64,000 nt of DNA from Halomonas sp. M4R1S46 (GCF_025725685.1 NZ_CP107008.1:434001-498000), one strand, 5' to 3'. Positions 28,264-37,543 are shown, counted from the first letter of the stretch. Program-made: numbers and translations. Notes: generated from the sequence alone by a model not told the origin.

Positions 28264-28291
28264 GATGGCGTGCGCGAGAGCGCACGCCATC
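28264..28291 (+). terminator. Perfect hairpin between tsf and pyrH
   Basis: GATGGCGTGCGC (28264-28275) pairs perfectly with 28280-28291 across a GAGA tetraloop of the GNRA class. The tail lacks a U-tract, so it may be a processing or stability element as easily as a terminator. Confidence 0.6.
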
Positions 28292-28355
28292 GCGTATCCG
28301 GCCGGTGCATCCGGCCACCCCACGTCGCATTCGTCGAGTTCCCGGGAGACACACC

Positions 28356-29123
28356 ATGAGCAGTGCCGAGCACGCCGCCCCCCTCAAGTCCGACAAGTCC
28401 CGCGCCGAGGTGTCGAAGTACAAGCGCATCCTGCTCAAGCTCTCCGGCGAGGCCCTGACCGGGGATGCCGAGTTCGGCATCGACCCCAAGGTGCTGGACC
28501 GCATGGCGCTGGAGATCGGTCAGTTGGTCGGTATCGGCGTGCAGGTCGGGATCGTGGTCGGCGGCGGCAACCTGTTCCGCGGGGCCGCCCTGCACGAGGC
28601 GGGCATGGAGCGGGTCACCGGTGACCACATGGGCATGCTGGCCACGGTGATGAACGCCCTGGCCATGCGCGATGCCCTGGAGCGCTCCAACATCCGCTCG
28701 CGGGTGATGTCGGCGATTCCGATGAGTGGCGTGGTGGAGCACTACGACCGCCGCACCGCCATCCGCTACCTGACCTCCGGGGACGTGGTACTGTTCTCCG
28801 CCGGCACCGGCAACCCCTTCTTCACCACCGACTCGGCGGCCTGCCTGCGCGGCATCGAGATCGATGCCGACGTGGTGGTCAAGGCCACCAAGGTGGACGG
28901 GGTCTACGACAAGGACCCGGTCAAGCACGCCGATGCGGTCAAGTACGAGCAGCTGTCCTATGATGATGCGCTCGACCAGAAGCTCGGCGTCATGGATTTG
29001 ACCGCCATCTGCCTGGTGCGGGACCATGACATGCCGGTTCGCGTGTTCAACATGAACAAGCCTGGCGCACTGCTGAACCTGGTGGTGGGCGGCAGGGAAG
29101 GCACGCTGATTGATAGAGGGTGA
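28356..29123 (+). CDS. pyrH: Uridylate kinase (UMP kinase)
   Basis: Phosphorylates UMP to UDP. It is 255 residues, about 14 longer than E. coli because of an N-terminal tail; the core starts KYKRILLKLSGEALTG near 21. GVVVGGGN-type loops (GIVVGGGNLFRG), TGNPFFTTDSAA and KVDGVYDKDP are visible. CCCGGGAGA is the ribosome-binding site. Its stop lies 4 bp before the frr GTG start. Confidence 0.97.
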   Translation: MSSAEHAAPLKSDKSRAEVSKYKRILLKLSGEALTGDAEFGIDPKVLDRMALEIGQLVGIGVQVGIVVGGGNLFRGAALHEAGMERVTGDHMGMLATVMNALAMRDALERSNIRSRVMSAIPMSGVVEHYDRRTAIRYLTSGDVVLFSAGTGNPFFTTDSAACLRGIEIDADVVVKATKVDGVYDKDPVKHADAVKYEQLSYDDALDQKLGVMDLTAICLVRDHDMPVRVFNMNKPGALLNLVVGGREGTLIDRG

Positions 29124-29127
29124 GACA

Positions 29128-29685
29128 GTGATTGACGACATCAAGAAGGATGCGGAAAGCCGCATGAAGAAGAGCCTCGAGTCTCTTCACCACAACTTCA
29201 ACAAGATCCGCACCGGCCGGGCGCACTCCAGCATCCTGGACTCGGTGACCGTGGACTACTATGGCGGTCAGGTGCCGATCAACCAGGTGGCCTCGATCAA
29301 CGTCGAGGACGCGCGCACCCTGTCGGTGGTGCCCTGGGAGCAGAGCATGGTGCCCAAGGTGGAGAAGGCCATCATGACCGCCGAGCTGGGCCTCAACCCG
29401 GCCAGTGCCGGCACCGTGATCCGGGTGCCGATGCCGATGCTCACCGAGGAGACCCGCAAGGGCTATATCAAGCAGGCGCGTGGCGAGGCCGAGAATGCCC
29501 GCGTGGCGGTACGCAACGTGCGTCGCGACGCCAACGGTGATATCAAGGCCCTGCTCAAGCAGAAGGACATCACCGAGGACGAGCAGCACCAGGCCGAGGA
29601 TGCCATCCAGAAGCTCACCGACAAGTTCATCGGCGAGATCGACAAGGCCCTGGAATCCAAGGAACACGACCTGATGCAGGTCTGA
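29128..29685 (+). CDS. frr: Ribosome recycling factor
   Basis: Splits post-termination ribosomes with EF-G. It is 185 residues from the GTG at 29128, the E. coli length; a TTG at 29110 is in frame but would overlap pyrH. Signatures are KIRTGRAHSSILDSV near residue 30 and VRNVRRDANGDIK near 130. GAGGGTGAGACA before the GTG contains the ribosome-binding site and the pyrH stop, suggesting translational coupling. Confidence 0.97.
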   Translation: MIDDIKKDAESRMKKSLESLHHNFNKIRTGRAHSSILDSVTVDYYGGQVPINQVASINVEDARTLSVVPWEQSMVPKVEKAIMTAELGLNPASAGTVIRVPMPMLTEETRKGYIKQARGEAENARVAVRNVRRDANGDIKALLKQKDITEDEQHQAEDAIQKLTDKFIGEIDKALESKEHDLMQV

Positions 29686-29759
29686 GGACGGGCCGGCGGC
29701 ATCGCCCGCGATGCCGCCGATCATGGAATGATTCCGCCCCACCCGCCATGCGAGACACC

Positions 29760-30524
29760 ATGACGTCACCGCAGTCTCCCCAGCCCCGTTCCGACGGGGA
29801 TACCCTGCCACGTCACGTGGCCATCATCATGGACGGCAACAACCGCTGGGCCAAGGCCCGGGGCATGTCCGGCGTGCGCGGCCATCATGCCGGCGTCGAG
29901 GCCGTTCGCGCGGTCATCCGGCGCGCCGCCGAGCGGGGCGTCGAGACCCTGACGCTGTTCGCCTTCTCCAGCGAGAACTGGAAGCGCCCGGCCGCCGAGG
30001 TGAATGCCCTGATGGAGCTCTTCCTGATGGCGCTCAAGCGCGAGGTCAAGAAGCTCCACCAGCACGATATCCGCCTCTCGGTGATCGGTGATCGCGAGGG
30101 ATTCTCCGCCTCGATCCAGAAGTACATCGCCCAGGCGGAGGCGTTGACCGGCGACAACCATGGCCTGCACCTGGTGATCGCCGCCAACTACGGCGGCCGC
30201 TGGGACATCGCCCAGGCCGCGCGACGCCTGGCGGAGCGCGTCGCGGCCGGTGAACTCGCCCCCTCGGCCATCGACGAGGGCGCCCTGGGCGCCGAGCTCA
30301 GCCTCGCCGGCGACGCCCCGGTGGACCTGTGTATCCGCACCAGTGGCGAGCGGCGCATCTCCAATTTCCTGCTCTGGCAGATGGCCTATGCCGAACTCTA
30401 TTTCACGCCGACCCTGTGGCCCGACTTCGGGGCGGAGGCCTTCGACGAGGCCCTGGCCGACTTCGCCGGTCGCAAGCGACGCTTCGGGATGACCGACGAG
30501 CAGGTCGAGGCGCGGGGTGCTTAA
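29760..30524 (+). CDS. uppS: Undecaprenyl diphosphate synthase (cis-prenyltransferase)
   Basis: Condenses isopentenyl diphosphate with farnesyl diphosphate to make the C55 carrier for peptidoglycan and O-antigen. It is 254 residues from the ATG at 29760; an in-frame ATG at 29748 adds four residues and cannot be excluded. The catalytic Asp is in HVAIIMDGNNRWAKARG near 20-36, and the C-terminal signature is IRTSGERRISNFLLWQMAY near 193. Its 3' end overlaps cdsA by 8 bp. Confidence 0.96.
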   Translation: MTSPQSPQPRSDGDTLPRHVAIIMDGNNRWAKARGMSGVRGHHAGVEAVRAVIRRAAERGVETLTLFAFSSENWKRPAAEVNALMELFLMALKREVKKLHQHDIRLSVIGDREGFSASIQKYIAQAEALTGDNHGLHLVIAANYGGRWDIAQAARRLAERVAAGELAPSAIDEGALGAELSLAGDAPVDLCIRTSGERRISNFLLWQMAYAELYFTPTLWPDFGAEAFDEALADFAGRKRRFGMTDEQVEARGA

Positions 30525-31317
30525 GCAGCGCATTCTCACCGCCGCCTGGCTGGCGCCACTGGCGCTGGTGGGGCTGTTTGGCCTGTCCGGCGATGCCTTC
30601 GTCGCCTTCATCGCGATGGTCATGCTGCTGGCGGCCTGGGAGTGGGCCAACCTGGCCGGGCTGAGCGAGGGCGCCCGGCGCCTGGCGCCGGGCGCCGGTC
30701 TGGCGCTGGTGATGGCGGGGCTCCACGCCGCCGGCATGACCCTCTCGCCCTGGCTGCTGTGGCTGGCGGTCCCGGGCTGGCTGGTCAATCTCTACTGGGT
30801 CGTCGGCTACCCCGAGCGGGCCGGCCAGTGGCACGGCACCGGAATGCGCCTGGCCATGGGGCTGTGGGTGCTGCTGCCCACCTGGGTCGGCTTCAACGTG
30901 CTGCGCGAGGCCGGGGTGGCCTGGCTGCTGTTCGTGCTGCTGCTGGTGTGGGGCGCCGATATCGGCGCCTACTTCGTCGGCCGAACCCTGGGCCGGCGCA
31001 AGCTGGCCCCGAGGGTCAGCCCCGGCAAGACCTGGGAAGGGGTCGCCGGCGGCGTCGCCGTGACCGCGCTGCTGGCGGTGAGCTTCGCCGCCTGGCAGGG
31101 CCTCGGCCTGGCCACGGGCCTGATGCTGCTGGCGGCCACGGTCGTGGTGACCCTGGCCTCGGTGGTCGGCGACCTGTTCGAGAGCATGCTCAAGCGCCAT
31201 CGCGGCCTCAAGGATTCCAGCCATCTGCTGCCCGGGCATGGCGGGGTGCTGGATCGCGTCGACAGCCTTACCGCCGCGGTGCCGCTGTTCGCGCTGCTGC
31301 AGTCGGGAGTGCTATGA
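30517..31317 (+). CDS. cdsA: Phosphatidate cytidylyltransferase
   Basis: Makes CDP-diacylglycerol from phosphatidate and CTP in the inner membrane. It is 266 residues with six to eight hydrophobic segments and the CDS signature SMLKRHRGLKDSSHLLPGHG near residue 228. The GTG start overlaps uppS by 8 bp, and the stop overlaps the dxr ATG, so translation is coupled across uppS-cdsA-dxr. Confidence 0.95.
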   Translation: MLKQRILTAAWLAPLALVGLFGLSGDAFVAFIAMVMLLAAWEWANLAGLSEGARRLAPGAGLALVMAGLHAAGMTLSPWLLWLAVPGWLVNLYWVVGYPERAGQWHGTGMRLAMGLWVLLPTWVGFNVLREAGVAWLLFVLLLVWGADIGAYFVGRTLGRRKLAPRVSPGKTWEGVAGGVAVTALLAVSFAAWQGLGLATGLMLLAATVVVTLASVVGDLFESMLKRHRGLKDSSHLLPGHGGVLDRVDSLTAAVPLFALLQSGVL

Positions 31318-32510
31318 CCATGAGCGATGCCGCGCCGTGCCGCGTCAGCGTGCTGGGAGCCACCGGTTCCATCGGCACCAGCACCCTGGACGTGATCGCC
31401 CGTCACCCCGACCGCTACCGGGTCCATGCGCTGACCGCCCATCGCTCCCGGGAGGCCCTGCTGGCCCTGTGTCGGCGCCATGCGCCGGCCCTGGCGGTAC
31501 TCGACCGGGAACGCGATGCGGCCTGGCTGCGTGAGCGGCTCCGCGAGGCGGGGGTGGCGACCGAGGTGCGTTGCGGCCCCGAGGCACTGGTCGAGGTCAG
31601 CGAGGCGCCCGAGGTCGATGTCGTGATGGCGGCGATCGTCGGGGCCGCGGGCCTGCTGCCGACGCTGGCCGCCGTGCGCGCCGGCAAGCGGGTACTGCTG
31701 GCCAACAAGGAGGCCCTGGTGATGTCCGGGGCGCTGTTCATGGAGGCCGTGGACCGCTCGGGGGCGATCCTGCTGCCCATCGATTCCGAACATAATGCCA
31801 TCTACCAGTGTCTACCCGTCGAGCATCGCGGCGGGCTCTCCCGTCACGGCGTGACCCAGTTGCTGCTGACCGCCTCCGGCGGCCCCTTCCGCGGCTGGAC
31901 GGCGAATGACCTGGCGGCGGTGACCCCGGAGCAGGCCTGCGCCCATCCCAACTGGTCGATGGGACGCAAGATCTCGGTGGACAGCGCCACCCTGATGAAC
32001 AAGGGCCTCGAGCTGATCGAGGCCTGCTGGCTGTTCGATGCACGCCCCGACCAGGTCCAGGTGGTGGTGCATCCGCAGAGCGTGATCCATTCCATGGCCG
32101 CCTACAGCGATGGTTCGGTGCTGGCCCAGCTGGGCAATCCGGACATGCGTACCCCCATCGCCTATGGCCTGGCCTGGCCGGAGCGCATCGAGGCCGGGGT
32201 GGCCGCCCTCGACCTGTTCGCGGTGGCCCGCCTGGACTTCGAGCCGCCGGACGAGGTCGCCTTTCCCTGCCTGCGCCTGGCCCGGGAGGCCATGGCCGAG
32301 GGCGGCACGGCGCCGGCGGTGCTCAATGCCGCCAACGAGGTGGCCGTCGAGGCCTTCCTCGCCGGCCGGCTGGGCTTCGCCGGCATCGGCGAGCTGGTGG
32401 CCCGGGTGCGCGATGCCTGCCCGGTGGAGCCGGCCGGCGAGCTGGCGGGCATTCTCGATGCCGATGCCCGGGCCCGGCAGGAGGCAGTCGCCTGCCTGAC
32501 GCGCCACTGA
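31314..32510 (+). CDS. dxr: 1-deoxy-D-xylulose 5-phosphate reductoisomerase
   Basis: Second step of the MEP isoprenoid pathway, giving 2-C-methyl-D-erythritol 4-phosphate. It is 398 residues, identical in length to E. coli. NADPH fold: LGATGSIGTSTLDV near 13. Metal/substrate motifs: NKEALVMSG near 129, PIDSEHNAIYQ near 153 and MGRKISVDSATLMNKG near 217. The ATG at 31314 overlaps the cdsA stop as ATGA and has GGGAG at good spacing; ATG 31320 is the alternative. Confidence 0.97.
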   Translation: MTMSDAAPCRVSVLGATGSIGTSTLDVIARHPDRYRVHALTAHRSREALLALCRRHAPALAVLDRERDAAWLRERLREAGVATEVRCGPEALVEVSEAPEVDVVMAAIVGAAGLLPTLAAVRAGKRVLLANKEALVMSGALFMEAVDRSGAILLPIDSEHNAIYQCLPVEHRGGLSRHGVTQLLLTASGGPFRGWTANDLAAVTPEQACAHPNWSMGRKISVDSATLMNKGLELIEACWLFDARPDQVQVVVHPQSVIHSMAAYSDGSVLAQLGNPDMRTPIAYGLAWPERIEAGVAALDLFAVARLDFEPPDEVAFPCLRLAREAMAEGGTAPAVLNAANEVAVEAFLAGRLGFAGIGELVARVRDACPVEPAGELAGILDADARARQEAVACLTRH

Positions 32511-32544
32511 CGCATCCCCTGTCGCCATTCACGAGGAGACTGCC

Positions 32545-33903
32545 GTGGACCTGATCCAGAACGTGCTGGCCGTGATCGTGGTTCTCGGCCTGTTGATCAC
32601 CTTCCATGAGTTCGGCCATTTCTGGGTCGCCCGGCGCTGTGGTGTCAAGGTGTTGCGCTTCTCGGTGGGCTTCGGCAAGCCGCTGTGGTCGCGCCATGAC
32701 CGCCACGGCACCGAGTTCGCCGTGGCGGCGATCCCGCTGGGTGGCTACGTCAAGATGCTCGATGAGCGCGAGGGGCCGGTCGACCCGGCCGAGCGGCATC
32801 TCGCCTTCAACCGCAAGTCGGTCTGGTCGCGCATCGCCATCGTGGTGGCGGGGCCGCTGGCCAACTTCCTGCTGGCCCTGGTCGCCTACTGGGCGCTGTT
32901 CGTTGCCGGCATCTCCACCGTCGTGCCGGTGATCGGCGAGGTGACTCCCGACTCGCCGGCGGCCCGGGGCGGCCTCGTTGCCGGCCAGGAGATCACCGCC
33001 GTCCAGGACGAGGCGGTGCGCTCCTGGGAGGAGATCAACCTCAAGCTGGTGGCGGCCATCGGCGCCAGCGGCGAGCTGACGCTGAGTGCCCGGGACGAGG
33101 GCGCCTCCCGGTCCCGGGAGCACCGCCTGCCGGTGGAGGACTGGCTGGTGCGCCAGGACCCGCCGCAGCCCCTGGCGAGCCTCGGCATCACGCCCTGGCG
33201 CCCGGCCATGCCGGCGGTGCTCAGCCAGGTGGCCGAGGGCGAGGCCGCCGCGGCCGCCGGGCTCGTCCCCGGCGACGAGGTGCTGGCGGTGAATGGCACA
33301 CCGGTGGAGGACTGGTCGCACTTCGTCACGCTGGTGCGGGCCCGTCCCGGGGAACGCCTGACCCTGACGGTGGCCCGCGACGGCGAGACCCGCGAGCTGT
33401 CCCTCACCCCCCGGGCCAATACCCTCCAGGACGGCACCACCGTCGGTTACATCGGGGCCGGCGTCGAGCCGGTGGCCTGGCCCGACGCCTATCGCCGCGA
33501 GATCCGCTACGGCCCCCTGGCGGCCATGGGTCAGGCCGTCTCCCGCACCGGGGAGATGACCGTGCTGACCCTCGACGCCATCCGCAAGATGGTCGTCGGG
33601 CTGATCTCGCCCTCCAATCTCTCCGGCCCCATCACCATCGCTCGCATCGCCGGGGATACGGCGCGCTCCGGGCTGGAGAGCTTCATCGGCTTCCTGGCCT
33701 ACCTGTCGATCAGCCTGGGGGTACTCAACCTGTTGCCGATCCCGGTGCTCGACGGGGGCCACCTGCTCTACTACCTGGTCGAGGCGGCGCGTGGCCGGCC
33801 GGTCTCGGAGCGCACCCAGGCCCTGGGGCTGCGCATCGGCCTGGCCCTGGTCGGGACCCTGATGCTGATGGCGCTGTATTTCGACCTGATGCGGCTCTGG
33901 TAG
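32545..33903 (+). CDS. rseP: RIP zinc metalloprotease RseP
   Basis: Inner-membrane site-2 protease that cuts anti-sigma factor RseA, releasing sigma-E, and clears signal peptides. It is 452 residues with a GTG start. The zinc motif HEFGH is at 21-25 in the first membrane helix, two PDZ domains lie between about 115 and 310, and the LDG motif appears in NLLPIPVLDGGHLLYY near 402. It precedes bamA, a conserved order linking it to envelope stress. Confidence 0.96.
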   Translation: MDLIQNVLAVIVVLGLLITFHEFGHFWVARRCGVKVLRFSVGFGKPLWSRHDRHGTEFAVAAIPLGGYVKMLDEREGPVDPAERHLAFNRKSVWSRIAIVVAGPLANFLLALVAYWALFVAGISTVVPVIGEVTPDSPAARGGLVAGQEITAVQDEAVRSWEEINLKLVAAIGASGELTLSARDEGASRSREHRLPVEDWLVRQDPPQPLASLGITPWRPAMPAVLSQVAEGEAAAAAGLVPGDEVLAVNGTPVEDWSHFVTLVRARPGERLTLTVARDGETRELSLTPRANTLQDGTTVGYIGAGVEPVAWPDAYRREIRYGPLAAMGQAVSRTGEMTVLTLDAIRKMVVGLISPSNLSGPITIARIAGDTARSGLESFIGFLAYLSISLGVLNLLPIPVLDGGHLLYYLVEAARGRPVSERTQALGLRIGLALVGTLMLMALYFDLMRLW

Positions 33904-33915
33904 CCGGGTCTCGGC

Positions 33916-33943
33916 TTGTCAGTTACCCGTGCAAATGTATAAG
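33916..33943 (+). promoter_or_regulatory. Candidate promoter for bamA
   Basis: TTGTCA (33916-33921), a 16-bp spacer and TATAAG (33938-33943) lie in the 87-bp rseP-bamA gap. A short palindrome, CCTGTC-TG-GACAGG (33947-33960), sits at the expected transcription start. Confidence 0.5.
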
Positions 33944-33990
33944 GTGCCTGTCTGGACAGGACGGCAGATCAACGCGAGCGAATCGACTGC

Positions 33991-36336
33991 ATGAAGATCA
34001 AGACCATCGGACTGGCGGCGCTGCTGCTTGCCAGTGCCAGCACGGCACAGGCGGAACCCTTCGACGTAACGGACATACGAGTGGAAGGCTTGCAGCGGGT
34101 CTCGGCGGCCTCCGTGTTCAATGCCTTTCCTGTCAGCGCCCGCGACCGGGTCGACGATCGTGAACTGGCCGCCGCGGCGCGCCAGCTGTTCGACACCGGC
34201 CTGTTCGAGGACATCCGCCTGTCCCGGCAGGGGGGCGTGCTGATCATCGAGGTGGTCGAGCGCCCGACCATCACCCGCCTGAATATCGAGGGCAACAGCC
34301 AGATCCCCGACGAGGACCTGCGTGAAGGGCTGCGCGAGGCCGGCCTCGACGAGGGCCAGGTGCTGCAGCTCTCCACCCTCGAGGAGATCGAGCGCGAGCT
34401 GTCCGGGCTCTACCAGTCCCAGGGTCGCTACAGCGCCAGCATCGATACCGAGGTCGAGGAGCTCGGCGAGGGGCGCGTCCAGGTCAACGTCGACATCGAC
34501 GAGGGCGCGGTGGCCAAGATCCGCCAGATCAACATCGTCGGCAACCAGGCCTTCGACGACGAGACCCTGCGAGATGTCTTCGACCTGGAGGACCGGCCGG
34601 GCTGGTTCTTCGGCTGGTTCTCCAGCGACGAGTACTCCCGCCAGGCGCTGGCCGGCGACCTCGAGCGGCTGCGCTCCTTCTATCTCGATCGCGGCTACGT
34701 CAACTTCAATATCGACTCCACCCAGGTCTCCATCGGCCCGGACAAGTCGAAGATCTTCGTCACCGTCAACGTCACCGAGGGCGAGCGCTATCGCCTCGGC
34801 GACATCGCCTTCGCCGGGGACCTGCGCATCCCCGAGCGGGAGGCCCGGGAGCTGCTCGAGGTGGAGCGCGGCGAGATCTTCTCGCGCAGCGACGTCACCG
34901 CCTCGTCCGAGGCGTTGCGTTCCCGGCTCGGCGCCGAGGGCTTCGCCTTCGCCAACGTCGACGGCATCCCCGAGGTGCGCCAGGGCAGCGATACCGTCGA
35001 CCTGACCTTCCGGGTCGAGGCCGGGCGTCGCGCCTACGTGCGCCGCATCGAGTTCGTCGGCAACACCACCACCCAGGACGAGGTGCTGCGCCGCGAGATG
35101 ATCCAGATGGAGGGAGCGCCGGCCTCCACCGAGTCGATCAGCCAGTCCCGCCAGCGCCTCGAGCGCCTGGGCTTCTTCAAGCAGGTCGAGGTGCAGACCG
35201 AGCCGGTCCCCGGGGCGCCGGACCAGCTCGACGTGACCTATACCGTGGAGGAGCAGCCGTCCGGGTCGATCTCGGCGAGCATCGGCTTCTCCCAGAGTGC
35301 CGGCGTCATCTACGGCGCCTCGCTGTCCCAGAACAACTTCCTCGGCACCGGCAACCGGGTGAACATCGGCGCCCAGCGCAGCGATACCTACACCAGCCTC
35401 AACTTCGGCTTCACCGACCCCTACTGGACCCTCGACGGCATCTCCCGCGGCTACAACCTCTTCTACCGCGAGACCGACTACGAGGACTCCGACATCTCGA
35501 CCTACTCGACGGACGCTTTCGGCGGCGGCATCAACTTCGGCTATCCGATCAACGAGCTGACCCGCCTGAACTTCGGCGCCGACGTCGAGGACCTGACCAT
35601 CGAGACCTACAGCGACACGGCCTCGGAGATCCAGCGCTACGTCGACGAGCAGGGCGACAACGCCCAATCGCTGAAGCTGACCGCCAGCTGGACCCGCAAC
35701 GACCTCAACCGCGGCATCATGCCCACCGCCGGCAACTACCAGCGGCTCTCGCTGGAGGCCGCGGTGCCCGGCAGCGACGCCGAGTACTACAAGCTGCGGG
35801 CGCGGGCCCGCCAGCTCTTCCCGTTCAACGAGGAGCAGACCTGGTCGCTGAAGTTCAGCGGCGAGCTCGGCTACGCCGACAGCGTCGGCGACGATCCCTA
35901 CCCGTTCTACGAGAATTTCTTCTCCGGGGGGCTCGGCTCGGTGCGCGGCTTCACCGGCAATACCCTGGGGCCTGCCACCACGCCCCGCGGCGACGGCGAC
36001 GACAAGACGCTGGGCGGCAACGTGCTGGTCGAGGGCAGCGCCGAGCTGATCTTCCCCATGCCCTTCGTCGAGGACAAGCGGTCGGTCCAGCCCTCGCTGT
36101 TCCTCGACGCCGGCAACACCTACCTGACCGACTGCTATTCCGTGCTGGACGAGGATGCCGGCCGCTCCAACTGCGAGTCGGGCGTGGACCTCGGCGAGCT
36201 GCGCTACAGCGTGGGGGTGGGGGTGTCCTGGCTGACGGCGGTGGGCCCGCTGACCTTCAGCATCGCCGAGCCGCTCAATGCCAAGGACGGCGACGACACC
36301 CAGTTCTTCCAGTTCTCGCTGGGTCAGACCTTCTGA
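33991..36336 (+). CDS. bamA: Outer-membrane protein assembly factor BamA
   Basis: Core of the BAM complex that inserts beta-barrel proteins into the outer membrane. It is 781 residues. A signal peptide of about 21 residues ends STAQA before EPFDV, five POTRA domains follow (about 22-425), and a 16-strand barrel ends in phenylalanine (FQFSLGQTF). The lid-loop motif VRGF is present in LGSVRGFTGNTLGP near 650. It is normally followed by skp, which here is reduced to a remnant. Confidence 0.97.
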   Translation: MKIKTIGLAALLLASASTAQAEPFDVTDIRVEGLQRVSAASVFNAFPVSARDRVDDRELAAAARQLFDTGLFEDIRLSRQGGVLIIEVVERPTITRLNIEGNSQIPDEDLREGLREAGLDEGQVLQLSTLEEIERELSGLYQSQGRYSASIDTEVEELGEGRVQVNVDIDEGAVAKIRQINIVGNQAFDDETLRDVFDLEDRPGWFFGWFSSDEYSRQALAGDLERLRSFYLDRGYVNFNIDSTQVSIGPDKSKIFVTVNVTEGERYRLGDIAFAGDLRIPEREARELLEVERGEIFSRSDVTASSEALRSRLGAEGFAFANVDGIPEVRQGSDTVDLTFRVEAGRRAYVRRIEFVGNTTTQDEVLRREMIQMEGAPASTESISQSRQRLERLGFFKQVEVQTEPVPGAPDQLDVTYTVEEQPSGSISASIGFSQSAGVIYGASLSQNNFLGTGNRVNIGAQRSDTYTSLNFGFTDPYWTLDGISRGYNLFYRETDYEDSDISTYSTDAFGGGINFGYPINELTRLNFGADVEDLTIETYSDTASEIQRYVDEQGDNAQSLKLTASWTRNDLNRGIMPTAGNYQRLSLEAAVPGSDAEYYKLRARARQLFPFNEEQTWSLKFSGELGYADSVGDDPYPFYENFFSGGLGSVRGFTGNTLGPATTPRGDGDDKTLGGNVLVEGSAELIFPMPFVEDKRSVQPSLFLDAGNTYLTDCYSVLDEDAGRSNCESGVDLGELRYSVGVGVSWLTAVGPLTFSIAEPLNAKDGDDTQFFQFSLGQTF

Positions 36337-36353
36337 TCCTCGACAAGGAGTCG

Positions 36354-36449
36354 ATGACCATGCGCAAGCCGACAGCCGCCCTCCTGCTGGGCCTCGCCGG
36401 GGCCGTCGCCCTGCCGGCCCAGGCCACCGAGGTGGCCATGCTCGACTGA
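36354..36449 (+). pseudogene. skp: Remnant of skp (ompH): signal peptide plus a few residues
   Basis: A 31-codon frame follows bamA with AAGGAG at good spacing. It encodes a clean signal peptide (MRKPTAALLLGLAGAVALP then AQA) and continues TEVAMLD before TGA. This matches the start of Skp/OmpH, a periplasmic chaperone of about 160-180 residues that normally sits between bamA and lpxD. Only 32 bp separate its stop from lpxD, so the mature protein is gone by deletion, not merely by a nonsense mutation. The signal peptide may still be translated. The identity is inferred from position and the short matching N-terminus. Confidence 0.7.
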
Positions 36450-36481
36450 GCGGGCCCTAGACCTTTCGATACCGGGTTCCC

Positions 36482-37519
36482 ATGACACAAGATTCTCCAA
36501 CCCTGACGCTCGCCGAGATCGCCGCGCACCTGGGAGCTGGCCTCCAGGGGGACGGCAATCGGCGGGTCCGTGGCCTGGCCACCCTGCGGGACGCCGGGCC
36601 GGAGCAGGTGAGCTTCCTGGCCAATCGCGCCTACCTCAAGGACCTGCCGGGCACCCGGGCCGCCGCCGTGCTGCTGCACCCGGACCATGCCGGGGAATGC
36701 CCGGCCGCCTGCCTGACCCTGGACAATCCCTACCTCGGCTATGCCGAGCTGTCGCGGCTCTTCGACCCGCTGGCGGGGCGCGAAACCCCCGGCGTCCACC
36801 CCTCGGCGGTGGTCGGCGAGGGCGTGAGCCTGGGCGAGGGCGTGGCCATCGGCCCCCAGGCGGTGGTCGAGGCCGGGGCCGTGCTCGGCGATGACGTGGT
36901 CATCGGACCCGGCTGTGTGGTCGGGGCCGATACCCGGATCGGGGCCGGGTCGCGGCTGCATGCCAACGTCACCGTCTACCATGGGGTGGTGATCGGCGAG
37001 CGGGGCATCCTGCACAGCGGCTGCGTGATCGGCGCCGACGGCTTCGGCTTCGCCCACGACGGCGGCGGCTGGCACAAGATCGCCCAGCTCGGGGGCGTGG
37101 TCCTGGGCGACGATGTCGAGGTCGGCAGCTGCTCGAGCATCGACCGGGGGGCGCTGGGCGACACCATGATCGGCAACGACGTCAAGATCGACAGCCAGGT
37201 GCAGATCGCCCACAACGTGCAGATCGGCGATCACTGCGCGCTGGCCGGCTGTGTCGGCATCGCCGGCTCCACCCGGGTCGGCCGGCACTGCATGCTGGGC
37301 GGCGGCGTGGGCCTGTCGGGCCACCTGACGATCTGCGACGGGGTTCAGGTCACCGGCATGAGCCTGGTCACCAACTCGATTCACGAGCCGGGAGTCTACT
37401 CCTCCGGCACCGGCGCCATGGACAATGCCCAGTGGCGTCGCAACGCGGTGCGCTTCAAGCAACTCGACGAGATCGCCCGTCGCCTGAGCCGGCTCGAGAA
37501 AGCCGGACGCGGCGGTTGA
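36482..37519 (+). CDS. lpxD: UDP-3-O-(3-hydroxyacyl)glucosamine N-acyltransferase
   Basis: Third step of lipid A synthesis, adding a second 3-hydroxyacyl chain. It is 345 residues: an N-terminal uridine-binding domain, then a left-handed beta helix of hexapeptide repeats from about 100 to 300, and a C-terminal helix. GADGFGFAHDGGGWHKI near 182-198 carries the probable catalytic His. It starts 32 bp after the skp remnant. Confidence 0.96.
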   Translation: MTQDSPTLTLAEIAAHLGAGLQGDGNRRVRGLATLRDAGPEQVSFLANRAYLKDLPGTRAAAVLLHPDHAGECPAACLTLDNPYLGYAELSRLFDPLAGRETPGVHPSAVVGEGVSLGEGVAIGPQAVVEAGAVLGDDVVIGPGCVVGADTRIGAGSRLHANVTVYHGVVIGERGILHSGCVIGADGFGFAHDGGGWHKIAQLGGVVLGDDVEVGSCSSIDRGALGDTMIGNDVKIDSQVQIAHNVQIGDHCALAGCVGIAGSTRVGRHCMLGGGVGLSGHLTICDGVQVTGMSLVTNSIHEPGVYSSGTGAMDNAQWRRNAVRFKQLDEIARRLSRLEKAGRGG

Positions 37520-37543
37520 GGCCACCTGCCGGGGCGGTATAAT
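37516..37543 (+). promoter_or_regulatory. Candidate internal promoter before fabZ
   Basis: TTGAGG (37516-37521), a 16-bp spacer and a perfect TATAAT (37538-37543) lie in the 106-bp lpxD-fabZ gap. It could drive fabZ-lpxA-lpxB-rnhB independently of lpxD. Confidence 0.6.

Noticed and set aside
33947..33960. CCTGTC-TG-GACAGG as a LexA box
   Set aside because: CTGT and ACAG are four bases apart rather than the eight of the gammaproteobacterial LexA site, and bamA is not an SOS gene.
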